Shown piece by piece: positions 34,908-47,004 of a DNA stretch of 64,000 nt. The DNA comes from Quercus robur. Its lineage: Eukaryota > Streptophyta > Magnoliopsida > Fagales > Fagaceae. The DNA lies in the NCBI RefSeq assembly GCF_932294415.1, contig NC_065536.1, positions 7,376,474-7,440,473 on the forward strand. The letters run 5' to 3'. The stretch's first letter is position 1; the number at the start of each line of letters is the position of its first letter. The position numbers and the translations under genes are program-made. Below the pieces are notes generated by a model that was not told where the DNA came from, did not search any database, and worked only from the letters and a program-made list of their open reading frames with translations.

Positions 34908-36540
34908 GAACTACGAGTAAGATAATAATGTAATAGGAAGTCAAATTAAAAGGTAATAATAACATTTTCACATGTTTAAGAACATATGATATGCCCTGTG
35001 TAGAACCGTACCATACGATGACTTTTTATTTTCAAATTACAAATAGTTAAGAGGTTAGTATCTTTTAAAATTTTAAGCAAATACTTGTATCTAGGTTAAA
35101 ATCCTTCCCCTCTCAACTATAGATGTTTATTTTAAGAAAAATGGTAAATTACATATTTAATCTCTATGTTTTACACCATATTTAAATTTGGTCCTTACCT
35201 TTCAATTGTGTTAATTCAGTTCTTAACCTTCTGGGAACAGCTTATTTAGCTAAAACTGAAATTTTTTATACTGAAAGTACTGTAGATAATGCTAAAAGTT
35301 AACTGAAATAGTACAGTGTGACCCATAAAGAATATTAAAAAGTGCAATAGAACCTATAAATAATAGCAGAAATAAGGTAAATAGTAAAAAAAACTGCTCA
35401 ATATAAGCTTATCCTAAACACAACATAAATTGACACAATTAAAAGGTTACACACCAAATTAAAATATAATATTAAGGATATGGACTAAATACATAATTTA
35501 CCCTAAGAAAAAAAAATTGACATAAAAATACTTGGTTAATAATTATCAATAATAATTTTCGCGTGCGAATAAAACCACCAAATTTTTTAGACTTTTCAAT
35601 TTTACAACAATGAATGAAACCACCAAATTTCTAAGCGAGATAATCACATATGTATGCATGTACATTTCAACTGCCACCAAATGAGATTTAATCTAATTCA
35701 CATTGAAATTAAAGATGTACAGTTTTGAGTTGACACCCTCCATGTTTGTGGCTTCGTGCCAAATAATCGAATCAAGTTAATCCAATCGCTGTCATCAAAA
35801 AAAAAAAAAAGGTTAATCCAATCGCCATATCGTTCATAGTAAAACTAAAAACTACCAAAAAAAAAAAAAAAAAACACTAAAAATCTGAACTTCCTTGTCT
35901 GTAGTGTGTGACGCAAGGAAGTATGTCACTGCAAGTAATTTCGATCAGCTTATAATAGAATTAATACAGCTTACTAATCACTTTATTAATTGAAAATTAG
36001 ATTAAAAAAAATCTAAATAGACAAACTTAATCAGTAGATTTAAACAAATCTCTTTCATGGTGTCAATGTAAAAAATCTTTTTCTTCTATAAAAAAAAAAA
36101 AGAAAAAGAAAAAAAAGAAGTTCATAAATCTTGCATTTGCGACCATAGTTTTGGCTTCTTCTCTTCGTAATATCTCTCATCTTGTATGAGTCACACTTGA
36201 TCGAGCAAATTGTGTTTTGTGGCTTGCTCACTTCCTCTCTTTTCTTAAAAGTCATAATTTGATGGATATTGGCAATGGAATAAAATTGATGCACATCAGA
36301 ATGTGAGATAGTGTTAAATATCAAAATACTAACAAGTTTTCATATCAATTGATGTAAGACGAGAAGCGTGAAAGAGTTAGATCTCGTTCTAGCTTAACAA
36401 AATCCTTAAATTCACAAGATGTTCTTCAAATCTATAACGAAAACTTTGGAATCTACCAAAAAAAGAGAAAAAACTCTCTAAAATTTTATGAATGAAATTT
36501 TGAACTTAATTTTGGTTTTACATATTGCAGGCATATCTTT
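33993..36540. other. AT-rich intergenic region, with one probable MITE and a TA repeat
   Basis: No gene seen. A (TA)n run lies at 34870-34905. At about 35235-35415 there is a short element-like unit with partly inverted ends (aacagcttatttagct and aagcttatcctaaac) and text like the M1 MITE family (ctaaaactgaaa near the left end). Its ends are not certain. The frame at 36055-36324 is AT-driven. Confidence 0.45.
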
Positions 36541-36544
36541 GAGG

Positions 36545-37375
36545 AGTGGTGGGCCCTAAAAAGAACTAATAAGAATTTACAACATTACTCTAATAATATA
36601 AGCCGATCAAATATGGAATACAAATAAAAAATAACAACTATTTTTTGTGAAGAAAATGGAAGCCGCTTTTTAAATTTTATTTTGTTGAGAAACAATTAAG
36701 GAAATGAAGTTACTTAAGTGCTTCAAAGAGAACAATTCAATATGTATTAAACCTACCCAACAAACAAGCCAATGCACTCTCACTCACACACTCATTCACT
36801 CACTCACACACACACCACTCTCAAACAAACAAGCCAATGCTTCTCTCAGGGAAAAATAAAAGTCAGTACAAAGAAATGAGCTGGTGTTTTTATGCTTTTA
36901 GATTTTTTTTGAACAATTTTAAAATTTTGCGAGGGCTTAATCTGTATTGAATTTTTTTTTTTTTTTTTAAAATCTTAGGGGTGTTTGGTACACCCACTCA
37001 AAAAAAAAAAAAAACACATGTTTTTAAATAATATTATACATATTTCCACGCACTTTTTCGCCCACACGTATTCTCACACATGTTTTCAAACAACAAAACA
37101 TATGATTTTAAGTCCATGTATCAAATACTCTCTTAAGATCAGAAACAACAAATTTCGCCCAAACGTATTCTCACACATGTTTTCAAACAACAAAACATAT
37201 AATTTGAAGTCCATGTATCAAATACCCCCTTAAGGTCAGAAACAACAAATAATTTTAAATATCAAATATTATTTTGTTACTACCATTAATGAAGATTTTG
37301 AAAGGCTAGGAGGGTCATGGCTCCAACATAGCTTCACCAGTGCAAAACACCATGATTCCACAAGCCTAGTTAGTA
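36545..37375. repeat. Duplicated block B, copy 1 (paralogue at 58.84-59.37 kb)
   Basis: Shares ctctaataatataagcc, then acaactattttttgtgaag, and finally ccacaagcctagttagtaa with 58840-59375 in the same order. This copy carries an extra insertion (about 36977-37236) that is missing from the other. Confidence 0.8.
36977..37236. mobile_element. MITE-like insertion with an internal tandem duplication of its 3' end
   Basis: Starts ggggtgtttggtacac and ends gtatcaaataccccctta, so the termini are imperfect inverted repeats. The paralogous block at 59.2 kb continues without it. A unit of about 98 bp (cgcccacacgtattctcaca ... tatcaaatac...ttaag.tcagaaacaacaaa) occurs twice, at about 37060 and about 37157. 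The repeated unit includes flanking host sequence, so the duplication happened after insertion. Confidence 0.65.
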
Positions 37376-39200
37376 AATATGCGTATCTTGTACATGTAAT
37401 TCACTTTTAAGATACACTAGGTGAGCCGATCATGATTAATATCCGATTGGCATTTTGAGGACCAATTCAAATTGTGACCATGAACAAGAAGTGACAAGGA
37501 ATGGATGGCAAAGGCAGCGATGCTCATATTGACAACGAAGTAGTTCTAAATCTTGGCGCATATGAATTTGCAATTACCTTTCATCAATTCGGTCATTCTT
37601 TAATAGCTCTGTGACTCCTCGTGGTGGTGAGGTGATAGAATGTGTATTTCAATTGGTATATAGTTGGGTGTGGATGAACTTTGCTTTCCAAATTGGTTGG
37701 AGGAAAAGTACGGTCCTTATAATTAATTAGTCATTATTACGTGACTCTGCAATCCGTATATATCATCATTTTTCTAACTACCCACTCTCTCTCACAAGTC
37801 TCAAGTCTCAACCACACCAATTAATGACGGCTCAACAAATTGCGAGACCATCGCATTAAACGCTCATAGACCCACAAAAATATGGGTCTTGAAAGTTCAA
37901 ATCTATACCAGGATCCTCTGGCACAGACCAAGACTTAACACTGGTCAGACACAGTATTATTGGAGGGAGTGGGACCCTATGAGATCTGATGGATTTTACT
38001 AATGTGAACCTATGATCATTATCTGATGGATTTTTAAGAGCACAATTAATTTTTATTTTTGAAAAAAAGCTTTCTCGAAAATTGAAAAAAAAATTGACTA
38101 TTTGTAATTTTCAAAAAAATATTTTTAAAAATAAAAAACTTAATATGTAGTTTTGGGACATACATTAACCGGATCTTCGTCTGATTAGCTCCATAGAAAC
38201 GGTTGTTCCTTAAACTTTTGAAGAACTCAATAAGGACCTCAAATTTCTTGTGTTATTGTGTCACGTGTGTGATAGTGGATTTAGGTAAAGGAGCTGTTCT
38301 TTCTTGATAATCCACTAATATTATGTGATCTACAAAATGCTTGTACACTATACTCATATTTCTTTCTTGGCCTTTATGGGTTTATTCCCTCCACTAATAT
38401 TGAATTTTATGGTATATATATATTTTTTTCTATATATATATATATGAGTAAATTATAAAAAACTCTCTGTAATTTGAGAAAATACCAAACACATTTAAAA
38501 GTTAAAAAAATTGAGCAATTTGTTCCTTGGTTACTAACACCGTTTGTGCACCATTTATTAAATTTTTTTTTTCCCTTTTCTTCTTCTCTCCCTTCACGAC
38601 AGAAAATTTCTTTTCTCTGTCTCAACCTCCAACAACACACTAGCAAAAATCACAAAAAAAAAAAATCCCTTTCAAACTAATAGAAACCCAAAAAAAAAAA
38701 AAAGAGCAAAAATCCAAGCCAAACAACTCACCTAAATCTCTCTGTAAATTCCCAATGAAATCTTTTAAAAATCCCAACAGAAACCCCAAAAAACTAGCAA
38801 AAATCTCAGCCAAACGACATAGAAAATCAAACCCCGACTATCATCAACCTCATAAGAGAAAACAGAAAAAACACACCATATCACAAGATCGGCTTCATCG
38901 TCGATCTTCATAGTCTCCTGACACTACCCAAATCCGAAATCCAAAGGCCAGCCACAATCCACGACGCTGCCACAAAAAGGATGAGAGAGTCTGTTGAAGG
39001 CAAGATCCAGATCAAAGCACCGCCACCATCACCATGTGGGTTCCGATCTGACAAAACTCCGATAAACGGCGTTGATGGCGTCGAACCTGCGGTGGAATCG
39101 GGAAGTCCTTTGTGTGGTGGTATTGCCGGTGACCAAACTCATGGGTTTCACCGGTTAGAGAGAGCTCTAAGAGAGAACTCAGAAGAGCGTTTAAGAGAGG
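37376..39200. other. Intergenic; gene-like GC-rich stretch at 38880-39200 not identified
   Basis: Most of this is AT-rich. From about 38880 the composition changes to exon-like, with an 87-codon frame at 38981-39244 (VEGKIQIKAPPPSPCGFRSD and following) that runs into the MITE host of the foldback element. I recognise no domain. It may be the 5' part of a dead gene or the internal part of an unrecognised element. Confidence 0.4.
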
Positions 39201-39257
39201 TTGATCCAAACCCACGTTTGCGTTTTTTTTTCTCCTTTTTATAAAGACCAGCGCTGG

Positions 39258-42156
39258 TAGGGATGGCCATGGGTAGGGTATGGGTAGGGTATACCCATAC
39301 CCAACCCAATTAATTTATCCATAGATATCCAATTACCTTACCCAATTAGTATCCATACCCAATTGTTACCTAGTTTGTTTACCCATGGATATCCATACCC
39401 TATCCAAACCCAATTTTTATAAAATCACCAAATATGCTCAAAAATCACTAAAAAGACCAAAATATTCTCAAAATCTCTAAAATGAGCCAAATACCCATGA
39501 AACCTCTAAAATGGCCAAAATACTCCTGATTCTCTAAAATCACCAATTATGCTCAAAAACCACTAAAATGACCAAAATATCTCAAAATCTCTAAAATGAG
39601 CAAAATACCCATTAAATCTCTAAAATGACCAATATACCCCCAAAATTACCAAATATGCTCAAAAACTACTTAAAATTACCAAAATACCCCCTAAATCTAA
39701 AAAAATGACAAAATACCCCCGAAACCTAAAAAATGACTAAATACCCACGAAACCTAAAAATGTCCAAAATACCCCCGAAACCCAAAAATTATCAAAAATA
39801 CCCCCTAAACCTAAAAAATGACCGAAATACCCCCGAAACCTAAAATTTGACTGAAATAGCCCAGAAACTTAAAAATTACCAAAATACCCCCGAAACCTAA
39901 AAAATGACCGAAATAACTCCTAAACCTAAAAAATGACTGAAATATCCCCGAAACCTAAAAACTTACTAAAACACCGCTGAAACTTGAAAATTACCAAAAT
40001 ACCCTTGAAACCTAAAAATTGACCGAAATACTCCGTAAACCTGAAAAATGACCAAAATACCCCCGAAATCTATAAAATGACAAAAATGCCCCTAAAACCT
40101 ATAAAATGTCTAAAATACCCTCAAACCTATAAAATGACCAAAATAAGCCCTAAACTTGTAAAATGATCAAATATGCCCAAAACCTCTAAAATGACCAAAA
40201 ATAACCCCAAACCTCTAAAATTACCAAAAATACCCCGAAACCTATAAATCGACCAAAATAGCCCTAAACCTCTAAAACAACCAAATACCCCCAGAAAATA
40301 TCTAAAATGACCAAAACACCCTTGAAAACTTTAAAGTGACTAAAGTACCCCTTAACCTATAAATGACCAAAATACATTTGTAACCTTTTAAATTACGAAA
40401 ATAGAGGTTTGGGGTATTTTGGATGTTTCAAGGGTATTTTTGTCAAGATTAAAGGTTTTAAGAATATTTCAGTCATTTTTTAGGTTTTGAGGGAATTATG
40501 GTAATTTTTTTTGTTTCGGGGTTATTTTGGTCATTTTTTTAGATTCTAAGGGCATTTCAGTCATTTTTTAGATTACGGGGGAATTTTTTTTTCATTTTTT
40601 AGGTTTTAGGGGTATTTCGGTAATTTTTATATTTTGGGGCTATTTTGTTAATTTTATAGATTTCGGAGGTATTTTGGTAATTTCAAGGTTTCAGGGGTAA
40701 TTTTTTATGTTTCAGGGGTATTTTGGTCATTTTTTAGGTTTTGGGGGTATTTTGGTTATTCTTTAAGCTTTGGGGGTATTTCAGTTATTTTTTAGGTTTT
40801 GGGATCTTTTGGTCATTTTTTAGGTTTCGAAGTTATTTCAGTCATTTTTTAGGGTTGGGTGTATTTTTATCATCTTATAGGTTTTAGGGGCATTTTTGTC
40901 ATTTTATAGGTTTCGGGGTATTTTGGTAATTTTATAGGTCTCAAGAGTATTTCGGTCATTTTTTAGATTTAGGGGGGTATTTCAGTAATTTTTTTTATGT
41001 TTCGAGGGTATTTGGTCATTTTTTAGGTTTTGAGGGTATTTTGGTAATTTTTAGGTTTCGGGGGGTATTTTGGTCATTTTTTAGGTTTCAGTGGCCTTTC
41101 AGTCATTTTTTAGGTTTAGGGGTTATTTTGGTAATTTTTAGTTTCGGGGGTATTTTGGTCATTTTTAGGTTTCGTGGGTGTTTCAATCATTTTTTTTAAT
41201 GTTTCGGGGGTTTTTTGCTAATTTTTAAGTTTCGGAGGTATTTCGGTCATTTTTTAGGTTTAGAGAGTATTTCGGTAATTTTTTATATTTTGAGGGTATT
41301 TCGGTCATTTTTTAGGTTTAGAGGGTATTTTGGTAATTTTTAGGTTTCAGTGGTCTTTTGGTCATTTTTTAGGTTTATGGGGTATTTTTTGGTAATTTTT
41401 AGTTTTCGGGGGTATTTTGGTCATATTTTAGGTTTTGGGGGTGTTTCGGTCATTTTTTTTTATGTTTCGGGGATATTTTGGTCATTTTTTAGGTTTGGAG
41501 TGCATTTCGGCAATTTTAGAGGATTTTATGAATAATTTGGTCATTTTTTTTGCTAATTTTTAAGTTTCGGAGGTATTTCGGTCATTTTTTAGGTTTAGAG
41601 AGTATTTCGGTAATTTTTTATATTTTGAGGGTATTTCAGTCATTTTTTAGGTTTAGAGGGTATTTTGGTAATTTTTAGGTTTCAGTGGTCTTTTGGTCAT
41701 TTTTTAGGTTTATGGGGTATTTTGGTAATTTTTAGTTTTCGGGGGTATTTTGGTCATATTTTAGGTTTTGGGGGTGTTTCGGTCATTTTTTTTATGTTTC
41801 GGAGATATTTTGGTCATTTTTTAGGTTTGGAGTGCATTTCGGCAATTTTAGAGGATTTTATGAATAATTTGGTCATTTTCAAGTTTTAGGGGCAATTTGG
41901 TAATTTTGATTATTGGTTAATTGGGTGGGTTGAGGTTTACCCATAATAATTTGGTTGAGTTTGGTTTGAGTTAGATCTAATTAGTTAAATGGGTAATAAT
42001 GGGTAAATGGATAATATCCAAACCCTACCCAAAATATTTGGATAATATCTAAACCCTACCCAATTACCTTCTACCCATTAAGAACTGGGTATTACCCAGA
42101 ATAATTGGATCGGGTAGGGTTGGATATCCATTACCTAATGGGTATGGCCATCCCTA
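39258..42156. mobile_element. 2.9-kb hAT-type foldback element made of inverted arrays of degenerate short repeats
   Basis: The termini are tagggatggccat and atggccatcccta, a perfect 13-bp inverted repeat. The 8-bp agcgctgg flanks both sides (39250-39257 and 42157-42164). Both features fit hAT. Within about 150 bp of each end are stacked copies of acccata/tggatatcca-type motifs. The core has two arms. From about 39410 to 40395 a unit of about 20 bp recurs (cctaaaaaatgaccgaaata with cccccgaaa). From about 40400 to 41890 its reverse complement recurs (tattttggtcattttttagg with tttcggggg). The switch is sharp, near 40395. No transposase is present. Frames seen here are produced by the repeat and are not genes. 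Confidence 0.88.
41217..41886. repeat. About 335-bp direct tandem duplication in the right arm
   Basis: The segment starting gctaatttttaagtttcgg at 41217 starts again at 41552 and both run on to gaggattttatgaataattt with only a few differences. It makes the right arm longer than the left and is younger than the arm itself. Confidence 0.85.
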
Positions 42157-42329
42157 AGCGCTGGTATACTGTTCATGAGACATGACATGAACAGTATATC
42201 AAAAATATAAAAAAATAATAATAATGAATAGTAATTTTTTACACATTTAAAAATTATTTTATTACAGTATTTTCAATTTTCAGTTTTCAGTTTCAGTAAA
42301 AATAAATTATATTCAAACGGACTCTGAGC

Positions 42330-44610
42330 ATATTTGTAATGAGTGAATAATTTAGTTTCAAAATTTATTGTCTAATTGCTTCATATATGTTTTTGTAAAA
42401 TTCTTGCATTTATTTTTGCCTTGGGAAGTACAAAATATGTGATTGTAAATCTTTGGGTCTAAGTTGTAGTAATGCGCTTCAAGTTGCAAAACACAAACAA
42501 AAATATGCTTTTCAATTGTTAACAAAAAGAGAGCTTGATAAGATTTCTTATTCTGGTGTACAAGGACGAAGTTGCCAAGTTTAAGCTAGTTTTGCAATTT
42601 GTTGATGTGCAATCTTATGACATTGGTAGAAGGGAATGGAGGTTGTTGAGTGCTAAGTGATGAGAGTTACTTTCTGCGCTGCATAGTTGTCCAAGGTTGT
42701 TGGTTTCCAATGGCTGATTTGTTCAATTGTCTAAGATCATTTGTGACCTTGAGAAGTAAATGATTATACATGTAAATCTTTGATTGTAATATTATTCTAG
42801 AGAAATCTAATTGAATTATAGTAAGCAATCATTTTCTATAAGAATGATGTGTTTTTTCTCTCAATTGTCGCTCCCTTTGTCTCTATTAACTGTTTGCCCC
42901 AATAAATATTTGGTCTTAGCCAAGTGATCTCTTAGTCACTGTTTTGTTAAGGGATCTTAGTTTTCTTTATACTTTTTAAAGAAGTAATAAAAGTTGGGAG
43001 ATTTCTTTGTACATGGTTTATGAGAAATATGATACGAAAGTTTGCAACAATTGTAAAATTAACAAGCAATCATGCAACTTACTTGAATTACTAGCTAGTT
43101 TCAACACTAAAAGGAGTTGGTTTTAACACAAAAGAAATTAGGATTGCAACACAAAAGGTTTTATACCAGCAATTACAACATTTAAATTTGAAAAATAAGG
43201 AATCACAACCACTAAAATGAAGGAAAGAAAATAGCTAATAACTGACACACTAGGACTTAAAAACAAGAGACTCAATAAACACAACTGGTTAAATTGACCT
43301 AATTGAATTAGAAAACGACTCCACCTACATGGTAGACATCACACTAAACTGACTTCCATAACTCTCAGAATGGTTCATAACATGCAACAATAGAACAACT
43401 ATATAACACCAAAATGATAACAAGGGTCTATACAAAAGGAGCTCAAATCTTGTGTTTTGAATGGTTCACAAAAGTTAATAAACTAATCAAACATTATTTA
43501 TTCCATGTGGCTGAATATAAATCAACATTGCAAGCAATTGATAAGCATTCTATGAGAATCTACCCAACACTATAAGCTAGCTAAAGCTTATTAAACCCAA
43601 TCTAAACTAATATTAAAATACATGGGACTTAAACTTCATCTTCATCTCCTTATCAAAGTGGATGTGTTTAACTTGATCCCTATCAATGTCTCTCCAAAAA
43701 TGTTGCATAATTTGGTCTTGCATGCTTGCCGTGACAAACATGTAACACATCTGATAGATAACATATACAAGAGCATCATTGTTTCTTTCTTCTTCAGCAA
43801 ACCCAACAGAATAGAAGAATCGCATGCCTGCACTACCAAAAAAAATTTATTATTACAAAGAATGAACCAAAATCTGAAAATTCCAAGTAAGCTTGCAAAC
43901 TTTAGTTGCATCTAAAAGAAAAAATCTTTAAATTGCAGAGATGAAAACGAGCAATTCTTTCAAGGTTTAACATTTTAATTTATACTATGCAAACATCCTA
44001 AAACCGTTTCAAGTTGCATTTTTCAAACACCATTTATGCAAAATTATCAAACATATGTAAATAATAATTTTTTTTATAAAAAAAGTTATGCTCTTACATA
44101 AACCTCATTCATGCCAAAGCTTGATATAGTATATTTTCTTTTTCCCCTTCTAAACAATACCACCACAAATGACATCACAACACCCATCCATGAAAATTGC
44201 CAAGCAAATAAGTGTTTTCACAAAATAATGTTTGAAAACTCAACAATCCAAATTCAAATAAAACAAATGTACAAAGCTAGTAATCATTGCTGCATTTTAT
44301 CAAACAGATGGAGTTCATAAGAAATGAACACAAGTTGAAAAATCAATAGGACATAAATTCCTATATACCCCATACAAAAATCATTCAAGTTACATCATTC
44401 CATCAAAGACTAACCATAATCATCAAAGAGATCAACATGGATATCAAAGGAATCAAAAGAAAAAAAAAATCATCAAGAACACGTATGGCAGAAAATTTTA
44501 GGGGCCAAAAAAATCTGGCAATTTCAAGAAATCAATTTGATTCAGTGACTAAGTCTTTCAATTTGATCTTCCATTTGTAATTCTACACAGATTCAGTGAA
44601 GTATTACAAT
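42330..44610. other. Intergenic, no gene I can support
   Basis: AT-rich with scattered short frames. The minus-strand frame at 43825-43613 (FFYSVGFAEEERNNDALVYV and following) is preceded by an AG acceptor-like site and has a somewhat protein-like composition, but I recognise no domain and no partner exon. I leave it uncalled. Confidence 0.4.
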
Positions 44611-44613
44611 CAA

Positions 44614-44868
44614 ATTCATGAAAATACATAATTACACGATTCAGGTGGTGAAAAAAAAAAACTGAGAATAGAGAAGTGTTGAGGGCCATTTATGGAAGCC
44701 CAGGCAGAAAGAAAGCCCAGTAATGACGGCAACAAATTCATGAAAATTCATGAAAATACATAATTACACGATTCAGGTGGTGAAAAAAAAAAAAAACTGA
44801 GAATAGAGAAGTGTTGAGGGCCATTTATGGAAGCCCAGGCAGAAAGAAAGCCCAGTAATGACGGCAAC
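44614..44868. repeat. Tandem duplication covering the 5' junction of the solo LTR
   Basis: Two units, each containing atacataattacacgattca, then ggtggtgaaaa and A-run, actgagaatagagaag, and then the first 60 or so bases of the LTR (tgttgagggccatttatgga to gacggcaaca). The second unit continues into the whole LTR. Confidence 0.85.
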
Positions 44869-46666
44869 AAAGAATTGACAAAATAGATAGCAAAAACCCA
44901 TTAGGCCCAAGCGGCAGGAATAATGGATCACAGGCCCAATAAATAAATAAATGGGTCTTGAAGAGGCAAGTGGGCTCAAAGAAGCCAGGAAAGAAAGAAA
45001 TAGCATCCCATGGGCAGTGTACGAGGTAGAAAAGTGAGAAAGGGCCGCCGTAGGCCCAAGGCAATGCAAACTAAGAAAGTAAGGGGTTTATGGCAGGCCC
45101 ATGAACCCCAAAAATAAGAATAAGGTTATTGGGTCAGGGAAGCTCAATGAAGTTAGTAAAAAGCCCATAGGAGTGTGGAATTAGCAAACGGGCTGAGAAA
45201 ACCCAAAGAAAGCAATTGGGCCGAGGAAGCCCAAAGAAAGCAATCGAGCCGTGGATGCCCAAAGGGACATAGGAGCCCATAAGTAAAAGCAAAACAGTGC
45301 CCATAACAGGCCACTGAGAAAAGGGATAAACGGCTGGCCCAAAAGAGGTCCAGCAGGATTAAGTTATTGCGGCAGGAATAACAGTCCAACGTTGCAAGAA
45401 ATAAAGAAAATCAAGAGTGGACCGAAGAAATGTAAGGCCCATCATCAGACAAAGCCCAGCTCTTGAATGAAGTGGGAAACCAAAGAAAAGCCCACATAAA
45501 AGGTCAGAAAACACGGACGGAGAGCCTCCAGATTACGGCAGACGCATGAGCAGCAGGCAGACTCTTGGACATATCTGAAAGGGAAGCACGCGCAAGGCTC
45601 AGGCACCACCAACCTGTACCCAACCAATATAGGACATGGTGGAGCCATGGGCCAGAGGTAAGAGGCAAGCCCTTTTGGGAGGTACGTCCTGCTGGGATGA
45701 CAAACCACCCAAAAGAGGCAAGTTTGAGGGGGAACTGCTGGTACATGCCTTGAGAGTAGAGAGAGAAAGCATTTATACCGTGGCAGGAAGAAGTGTTACG
45801 GTATACAGAGGAACGAAACAAACCTGCCTCTGTCTGGCAAGAGTGGATGTCGCACAGACTTGGTGGTCGGCAAGTACGCCAAGACCAGACAAAGGCAGTT
45901 AAGGGGCAAAACAGTAAAACATTGGTCACGACAGGCACTATAAAATGGCCCTTGTCGTGCCCTGAAAAAGGGATCGAAAAACAGAGCATTTTACGGAGTA
46001 GAAAGAAAAACAGAGTAAAAAGAAGAGAAAAAAGATAAGAAAGAAAACAGAGAAGAAAAGAGAGAAAATTAAGGAAGAAAGAGAGGAAATACAGTAGGCA
46101 TGCACCGGTAGATCGGTTTCCCTCTCTCCCCCTTCAAATCTTGCTTTCTTCCAAAACGTAAACAAGGACTCGTTCTTTTTGGGCAATAACCATTCAGGTT
46201 CGACTCCCTCAAAGCTATTAATCCTCACGACAGAATCCTTTTTCCTGGGAGATTATTTACATTGAGAAGAGACGTTCTCCCCTCTTTGGCTTTATTTCGG
46301 CAGACTAAGCTTAAAACTTGATTTATGCCCATTTGATTAGCTCGTATTATTTTATTCACTTTCTTGTGATTGACATTATCATGACTGTAATCATGCTTTA
46401 TAAGTAGGATTACATAGCCATTTATTTAAATAGTCAGAATACTCTGTTTTGGTTATTATTATTATATCTGCCTGCCGTAACTCGTCTGCAACAGTTCTGC
46501 TTGCTGTAAGTTTACTTCTGACAGACAAGGTATAAGTTTGTGCACAAACCGGCCCAAGTTGAGTTACAATTGGACCGGCCCCAACTCCCTTACTCAGAAA
46601 TATTCGGGCCCATCACCGCAGGAGGCAGCCCAGCCCAACACACAATACACAAAAAATGCCCCTACA
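44812..46666. mobile_element. Solo LTR, 1855 bp, with 5-bp target duplication
   Basis: Begins tgttgagggcc and ends tgcccctaca, an imperfect inverted end pair in the TG..CA style. The 5-bp agaag is on both sides (44807-44811 and 46667-46671). The body is rich in aagccca motifs and has a TATA-like box at 45939-45946 followed by a purine-rich leader. No gag-pol sequence is attached. This is the expected product of LTR-LTR recombination. Length and composition suggest a Ty3/gypsy family; the lineage is not determined. Confidence 0.85.
45939..45946 (+). promoter_or_regulatory. TATA box of the solo LTR
   Basis: The text ggcactataaaatggccc followed about 30 bp later by a purine-rich stretch fits a U3/R boundary. 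If functional it would drive transcription rightwards out of the LTR. Confidence 0.55.
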
Positions 46667-46671
46667 AGAAG

Positions 46672-46958
46672 AGAAATAGAGACAATAAAAAAAACTTGTA
46701 TTTAGGTAACAAAAAGTAAAATTTGAAATATCTTGGAAAAAAAAATTACTTACAAGTTTAGAGGAAGAAGAAAACAAAGATTCACAAAACCCATGAAACG
46801 GTTGAAGGTTCGCTTCGTCAACTAGAAAAAGAGGAGAGTCAAAGCAAAGATGAAGGTGGGCATGCAGATGTGGTTTGGGTAAGAAGTAGAAACTGAGGGT
46901 GGCGATGGCGGTGGCGGTGGTGGTGACAGCAGAGGGAGGAGGACTGGAGAAGTGAGAG

Positions 46959-47004
<46 letters not shown>

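Larger units (their letters stand above)
39203..42322. mobile_element. Old M1-family MITE, split by the foldback element
   Basis: In reverse orientation to the copies at 6.2 and 18.6 kb. The left part is gatccaaacccacgtttgcg to the 39257 junction. The right part begins at 42157 and contains gaacagtata, acacatttaaaaattatttt, then tttcagttttcagtttcagt and attcaaacg. Both parts are diverged from the other two copies. Confidence 0.7.

Noticed and set aside
41350-41889. Two open frames with related phenylalanine-rich products in 41350-41535 and 41665-41889
   Set aside because: They are produced by the degenerate 20-bp repeat and its 335-bp duplication; composition and repetition rule out normal genes.
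39258-42156. CRISPR-like or satellite array
   Set aside because: Units are degenerate, there are no unique spacers of fixed length, the arms are inverted relative to each other and the whole is bounded by transposon ends with a target duplication. The genome is a plant.
43613-43825. Possible exon (FFYSVGFAEEERNNDALVYV) with an acceptor-like AG upstream
   Set aside because: No recognisable domain, no partner exons and no start; not enough to call a gene.
45504-45989. 161-codon minus-strand frame in the solo LTR
   Set aside because: Lies within the LTR U3 region with no domain similarity; two other frames overlap it. Treated as chance.
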